DNA from: Verrucomicrobiota bacterium
GTDB lineage: Bacteria; Verrucomicrobiota; Verrucomicrobiia; Chthoniobacterales; UBA10450
Length of the DNA: 10,187 nucleotides
Assembly: GCA_003218735.1 (NCBI GenBank)
Contig: QHOJ01000052.1
Coordinates: forward strand, 1 to 10,187
Reading direction: 5' to 3'
Shown: positions 7,023 through 10,187 of the stretch, in pieces
Position numbering within the stretch: the stretch's first letter is position 1
Layout of the letters: each line of letters begins with the position of its first letter
The notes under the pieces: model-generated
Told to the model about the DNA's origin: nothing
Seen by the model: the letters and a program-made list of their open reading frames with translations, nothing else
Database searches by the model: none
Made by a program: the position numbers and the translations under genes

Positions 7023-7382
7023 ATGCCCACGAATGTTCTCGGAACGGAATTGAAATGTTGCTGTCGCGATCCGATGACCGGTTTTTATCGGGACGGCTTC
7101 TGCCGCACCGGGCCGCAGGATCTCGGGTTGCACACAGTGTGCGTTAAGGTCACGCGCGAATTCCTGGATTTCTCGGTGCTCGACGGAAACGATCTCGTCA
7201 CACCGCACCCGGAATGGGGCTTCCCCGGACTGAAGCCGGGCGATAAGTGGTGCGTTTGCGTCACGCGGTGGAAAGCTGCACTTGATCACCGGCGTGCGGC
7301 TCCTGTTGATCTTGAAGCTACACATGCGTCCGCGCTCGAATTCGTTACGCTCGAAGAACTAAAAGCGCGCGCGCTGAAATAA
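7023..7382 (+). CDS. DUF2237 family protein, Cys-rich
   Basis: A 119-residue protein that matches the DUF2237 family (PF09996), whose function is unknown. Recognisable conserved blocks are RDGFCRTG (23-30), GLHTVCVKVT (35-44), GNDLVTP (55-61), FPGLKPGDKWCVCVTRW (67-83) and an ATHASALEFV segment near 99-108. Cysteines at 12-14, 27, 40, 77 and 79 are numerous for so small a cytoplasmic protein and may bind a metal or form a redox centre; this is inference. The ATG at 7023 is chosen because the conserved MPTNVLGT start lies there; an open frame from 6972 adds 17 unlikely residues. No Shine-Dalgarno is visible. It is followed 80 bases later by the permease gene on the same strand. Confidence 0.88.
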   Translation: MPTNVLGTELKCCCRDPMTGFYRDGFCRTGPQDLGLHTVCVKVTREFLDFSVLDGNDLVTPHPEWGFPGLKPGDKWCVCVTRWKAALDHRRAAPVDLEATHASALEFVTLEELKARALK

Positions 7383-7462
7383 CCTTTCGGCGCGCCCGGC
7401 GGTCGTGCTCTACCAATACTTTGCTGGAAAACCAGACGGTTCGCGGCCACGGTATCGCCAAT

Positions 7463-8755
7463 TTGAAACTGCCGTTTAGTCTTTTTCTGGCGCTTCGGTA
7501 TTTAAAACCCAAGCGGACATTCTTGTCCATCATCACATTGATTTCCGTGATTGGCGTGATGCTCGGCGTGACAGTGCTTATCTTGGTAATTTCGGTGATG
7601 ACCGGGTTTGACCGCGAGTTGCGCCAGAAAGTGATCGATTTCGATGCGCATATTCTCGTGAGCACCGACGATATTTTGCGGGATTGGCGAACGCTCAAAG
7701 GGAAGATCGACAATACGCCCGGGGTAGTCGCGACCGCGCCTTACATTCAGGGTCCGGTGATCGCCGAATTTCAAAACCGCCGGCTCGCGCCCATGATTCG
7801 CGGCATCGATCCGGCGCGAGAGGAAGCGGTGATCCCGCTGCAAAAGTTCATCAAATATGGCAAGCTCGATTTGGAAGGTGAATCCACCGTGCTCGGTATT
7901 GAGCTCGCGCGGAAATTGCAGGCGCAGGTCGGCGATAAGATCACAATTTATTCGCCCGGTAATCTCGGCCAGATCCTGGATAGCATTAAGAAATTGGAGA
8001 ACGCGAAGGGCGACCAGGAAAAAAAAGCGGTCGACCAATTGCGTGACGTGATCCTGCCGAAGGAACTGACCGTCACTGGTATCTTCGAGACCGGTCATTA
8101 CCTGCACGACTCCGAATTTTTGCTCGTTCCAATTTATGTCGGACAGGAGCTGTACGGCTTAGGCGACGCGTTACATGGCATCACGGTTAAAACCGACAAT
8201 CCGTACAGCGCCGAGCGCGTAAAACAATCGATCGAACAATTTCTCGAACCACCCGAGTTCGCGCAGACCTGGATCGACATGAACCATCAATATTTCGAAG
8301 CCGTCCGGCTCGAGCGCACCGTGATGTTTTTCCTTTTGTTCTTTATTGTCGTGGTCGCGGCGTTCGGAATCATGAGCACACTCATCACCGTGACGGTGCA
8401 GAAACGGCGGGAAATCGGAATCATGAAAGCCCTCGGGGCAAACATCGGGCAAATCATCTGGGTTTTTCTTGGCCAGGGAACTGTGGTTGGCCTTTTTGGA
8501 ACACTCACAGGGCTCGGGCTCGGCATGACGCTGATCCGTTACCGGAACGAATTCAGCCATTGGCTTTCATCGACGTTGCACATCGAGATTTTTCCGCGCG
8601 AGGTCTATCAGTTTTCCGCGATCCCGGCAGAAGTGATTCCGAGGGACGTAGCTATCATCTGCATCAGCGCGTTTCTTATCTGTTCATTTGCAGCGCTGAT
8701 TCCCGCTTATTTCGCGGCGCGCCTCGATCCGGTGAAAGCGCTGCGCTACGAGTGA
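7463..8755 (+). CDS. LolC/LolE-type lipoprotein-releasing ABC transporter permease
   Basis: A 430-residue inner-membrane permease of the LolCDE type, which extracts lipoproteins from the inner membrane for delivery to the outer membrane. Counting from the TTG at 7463, a membrane helix spans about 19-48 after the typical KLPFSLFLALRYLKPKR start. A large periplasmic domain covers about 49-285, then three helices at about 286-312, 330-358 and 395-419. RREIGIMKALGA (315-326) is the cytoplasmic segment expected to contact the ATPase, and the C-terminus ARLDPVKALRYE is typical. A charged helical stretch at about 171-200 looks like an insert relative to E. coli LolC/E. No ATG is available. TTG at 7463 gives the family N-terminus; TTG at 7421 adds 14 residues, and neither has a ribosome site. 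No LolD ATPase gene is adjacent, so its partner is elsewhere. Confidence 0.9.
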   Translation: MKLPFSLFLALRYLKPKRTFLSIITLISVIGVMLGVTVLILVISVMTGFDRELRQKVIDFDAHILVSTDDILRDWRTLKGKIDNTPGVVATAPYIQGPVIAEFQNRRLAPMIRGIDPAREEAVIPLQKFIKYGKLDLEGESTVLGIELARKLQAQVGDKITIYSPGNLGQILDSIKKLENAKGDQEKKAVDQLRDVILPKELTVTGIFETGHYLHDSEFLLVPIYVGQELYGLGDALHGITVKTDNPYSAERVKQSIEQFLEPPEFAQTWIDMNHQYFEAVRLERTVMFFLLFFIVVVAAFGIMSTLITVTVQKRREIGIMKALGANIGQIIWVFLGQGTVVGLFGTLTGLGLGMTLIRYRNEFSHWLSSTLHIEIFPREVYQFSAIPAEVIPRDVAIICISAFLICSFAALIPAYFAARLDPVKALRYE

Positions 8756-8757
8756 TT

Positions 8758-9249
8758 CTATTTCTTACTCCTGCTCGTGATTGGCCCGATTAAATCCAGA
8801 AAAATCTCTAACGCCCGAAATGCGTAATCGTATCCTTCCGGCCATTCGCTCTGCCGCGGGCCAGCCACGTTGAGAATGTCGATCTTGCGTTCGCGTACAA
8901 AATCGACAATCAACTTTGCCGCCTCCTGCGGGGAGATGTTCGCCGCATTAATCAGCTTGTGCGGATGCTGAAGCTCCTTGCCACACTGAACCGTGTCATC
9001 AGTGCCGCCTCGCAATTCGTTGAAGTAGATGACAATAGTCCCTTCAGAATCTTTGACATTTTGCAAAGTGCGCTCGGCGAAACTCCCCTCCTCCAGTTCT
9101 TTCACTGGATAACGATCCGGAATCCGGCCAAATTCATTGAGACGTCCGGCCGGGCACCATCCGCCGCAATCGATTCTATGCTTCAGCGCCGCATCAAGCG
9201 CCGCACGATCAACTCCAGTTTGCCCGCCGGAAATTATTTTCACCTGCAT
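8758..9249 (-). CDS. Putative molybdenum carrier protein (YpsA/LOG-like Rossmann fold)
   Basis: A 163-residue protein resembling the putative molybdenum carrier family (PF12694), a Rossmann-like fold related to DprA/LOG and YpsA proteins. Visible hallmarks are SGGQTGVDRAALDAAL (7-22), GGWCPAGR (29-36), TIVIYF (71-76), the phosphate-loop-like GGTDDTV (81-87) and NVAGPRQS (127-134). Family members are thought to bind molybdenum cofactor or a nucleotide; the evidence for Moco carriage is mostly from algal homologues, so the name should be taken with care. The ATG at 9249 is chosen because the family starts at this GGQTG-proximal methionine, and the longer frame to 9603 is Arg-rich shadow sequence overlapping the cupin gene. 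Its stop lies two bases from that of the converging permease gene. It follows the cupin gene after a 71-base gap. No molybdoenzyme gene is nearby. Confidence 0.85.
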   Translation of the reverse strand: MQVKIISGGQTGVDRAALDAALKHRIDCGGWCPAGRLNEFGRIPDRYPVKELEEGSFAERTLQNVKDSEGTIVIYFNELRGGTDDTVQCGKELQHPHKLINAANISPQEAAKLIVDFVRERKIDILNVAGPRQSEWPEGYDYAFRALEIFLDLIGPITSRSKK

Positions 9250-9320
9250 TACTGTAGCGGCGGGCGTGTCGCTCGCATTCTCCGGTGCGCAGCCAACACA
9301 GCTGCCTTTAGAGAAAACAC

Positions 9321-9809
9321 CTATTCTTCGCCGTCGAAATAACCCGTCTCTTCCCCTCTCACGACGACGCGATCCGCCGATGATGACCTGTTTACTTTCC
9401 ACTTCCCGCTGTCCGGAAAGTAACCAGATTCGCCGATCGGATTGTCCGCGATGACGTAGTAGAGAAGGTCTTCCTCGCCTGAATTTGTGATTTGATGCGA
9501 CTCGTTCGGCCCAAAAATGAAGGCGTCGCCAGCGACCACTTCCGTCGTGCCGTTCTCGTGGCGGACGCTGCCTTCGCCGGCAATGACAAGGTAGAGTTCC
9601 CATTGCGCCGAATGCGAATGATATGGGAAATTCGGCTTGTCGGGTGGCACGCGTGTCAATTCCAGATCAAACGGATGTCGCTTCGCCAAATCGAGCGAGT
9701 TCGGATCGCGCCCGAGTGCTTCTGAAATTCCCTTGAAGGAAGCGGCGTACTTGCCGCCGGGCGACTTCCATTCCAATTCTTCGATGTCCTTCAGGTTTAC
9801 TTTTCGCAT
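9321..9809 (-). CDS. Cupin-domain protein
   Basis: A 162-residue single-domain cupin. Motif 1 is present as YHSHSAQWELYLVIAGEG with metal ligands H64, H66 and E71; motif 2 runs from GDAFIFGPNESHQI (94-107) with ligand H105. A C-terminal segment with IADNPIGESGYFPDSGKW (120-137) is characteristic of one group of uncharacterised small cupins. Such proteins can be metal-dependent enzymes or sugar/ligand sensors; the substrate is unknown. The start is the ATG at 9809, with no strong ribosome site. It is between the second cupin (90 bases upstream) and the molybdenum-carrier-like gene (71 bases downstream), all on the minus strand, so the three may be co-transcribed. Confidence 0.9.
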   Translation of the reverse strand: MRKVNLKDIEELEWKSPGGKYAASFKGISEALGRDPNSLDLAKRHPFDLELTRVPPDKPNFPYHSHSAQWELYLVIAGEGSVRHENGTTEVVAGDAFIFGPNESHQITNSGEEDLLYYVIADNPIGESGYFPDSGKWKVNRSSSADRVVVRGEETGYFDGEE

Positions 9810-9899
9810 TTTGTCACGTCGATCGAATGTCGTGTCCTGAGCGAAGGCGAATGGGTCGAGATATGTCTTACCATTTTCTTTGAATCACTCACAGATCGT

Positions 9900-10187
9900 T
9901 TAATCGCCAGTCGGAATAATATCCTCGCGTTCTACCATCAGGATTACGGTGCGTTTTGGCGCGCGTGTCCGATGCCGCACGCCCTTGGCCACGACGAACC
10001 CCTGACGCGGAGTAAGATCGACAGTGCGATCCTCGAGATCGATCAGAAAACGGCCTGCAACCACGTAAAAGAATTCATCCAAATCTTTATGCGAATGCCA
10101 ATGATATTCGCCCTCGACGATACCGAGTCGCACCACCGAATCGTTCACTTTGCAAAGCGTCTGGTTCCACCATTTGTCTGTGCATGC
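9900..10187 (-). CDS. Small cupin-domain protein, 5' end cut by window edge
   Basis: The open frame runs from the right edge without a stop to TAA at 9900-9902, giving about 95 residues of a small cupin. The visible part reads from a KWWNQTLCKVNDSVVRLG segment into motif 1, EYHWHSHKDLDEFFYVVAG, which has the paired histidines and a downstream glutamate; motif 2 ends in GVRHRT with the expected histidine. The C-terminus is IIPTGD. A GTG at 10148 could be read as a start, but the upstream codons are part of the conserved family sequence, so the true start lies beyond the window. The family is an uncharacterised group of stand-alone cupins of about 110-120 residues. It precedes the longer cupin gene on the same strand and is clearly different from it, not a recent duplicate. 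Confidence 0.85.
   Translation of the reverse strand, partial: ACTDKWWNQTLCKVNDSVVRLGIVEGEYHWHSHKDLDEFFYVVAGRFLIDLEDRTVDLTPRQGFVVAKGVRHRTRAPKRTVILMVEREDIIPTGD

Noticed and set aside
9250..9603. N-terminal extension of the molybdenum-carrier-like protein by 118 residues
   Set aside because: It is extremely Arg-rich, overlaps the cupin gene in another frame, and the conserved domain begins just after the ATG at 9249.
1..10187. CRISPR arrays, tRNA or rRNA genes, insertion sequences, prophage
   Set aside because: No regularly spaced repeats, cloverleaf-like segments, transposase or phage proteins were seen on either strand.

Overview
This window looks like chromosomal DNA of a free-living, Gram-negative, probably soil bacterium. 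A LolC/E-type lipoprotein-releasing permease implies an outer membrane. Base composition is intermediate, nearly all starts lack a good Shine-Dalgarno sequence, and the gene mix (AI-2E permease, Pro/Ser-tailed TPR protein, DUF2237, RtcB, molybdenum-carrier-like protein, small cupins) together with a REPIN-type palindrome fits Verrucomicrobiota, perhaps the Chthoniobacterales/Udaeobacter group. That assignment is inference; there is no rRNA or other marker to fix it.

Layout. On the left (1-2970, plus strand) lie the 3' part of an AI-2E family permease and a membrane-anchored TPR protein, closed by an intrinsic terminator. From 2975 to 4648 a minus-strand Pol-beta-fold nucleotidyltransferase-like gene and a plus-strand calcineurin-type metallophosphoesterase diverge from a short shared upstream region. 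From 4696 to 6970 runs a minus-strand array transcribed in the order VOC/glyoxalase-fold protein, 2H phosphoesterase (cyclic phosphodiesterase-like), RtcB RNA ligase. A 53-bp double-hairpin repeat sits between the last two and supplies the stop codon of the 2H gene. From 7023 to 8755 the plus strand carries a Cys-rich DUF2237 protein and the LolC/E-type permease. The right end (8758-10187, minus strand) has a putative molybdenum-carrier/Rossmann-fold protein and two cupins, the outer one cut by the window edge.

How the genes may work together. The clearest functional cluster is RtcB with a 2H cyclic phosphodiesterase on the same strand. Both families act on RNA (or RNA-derived) 2',3'-cyclic phosphate ends, one sealing and one opening them, so this may be a small RNA-end processing unit. 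The neighbouring nucleotidyltransferase and metallophosphoesterase also have nucleotide or phosphodiester chemistry, but a link to RtcB is speculative. The remaining genes look like ordinary housekeeping or accessory genes. There are no tRNA or rRNA genes, CRISPR arrays, transposase genes or phage genes, and no gene-free stretch longer than about 100 bases. I did not find a convincing wholly new system; the REPIN and the RNA-end pair are the best leads.
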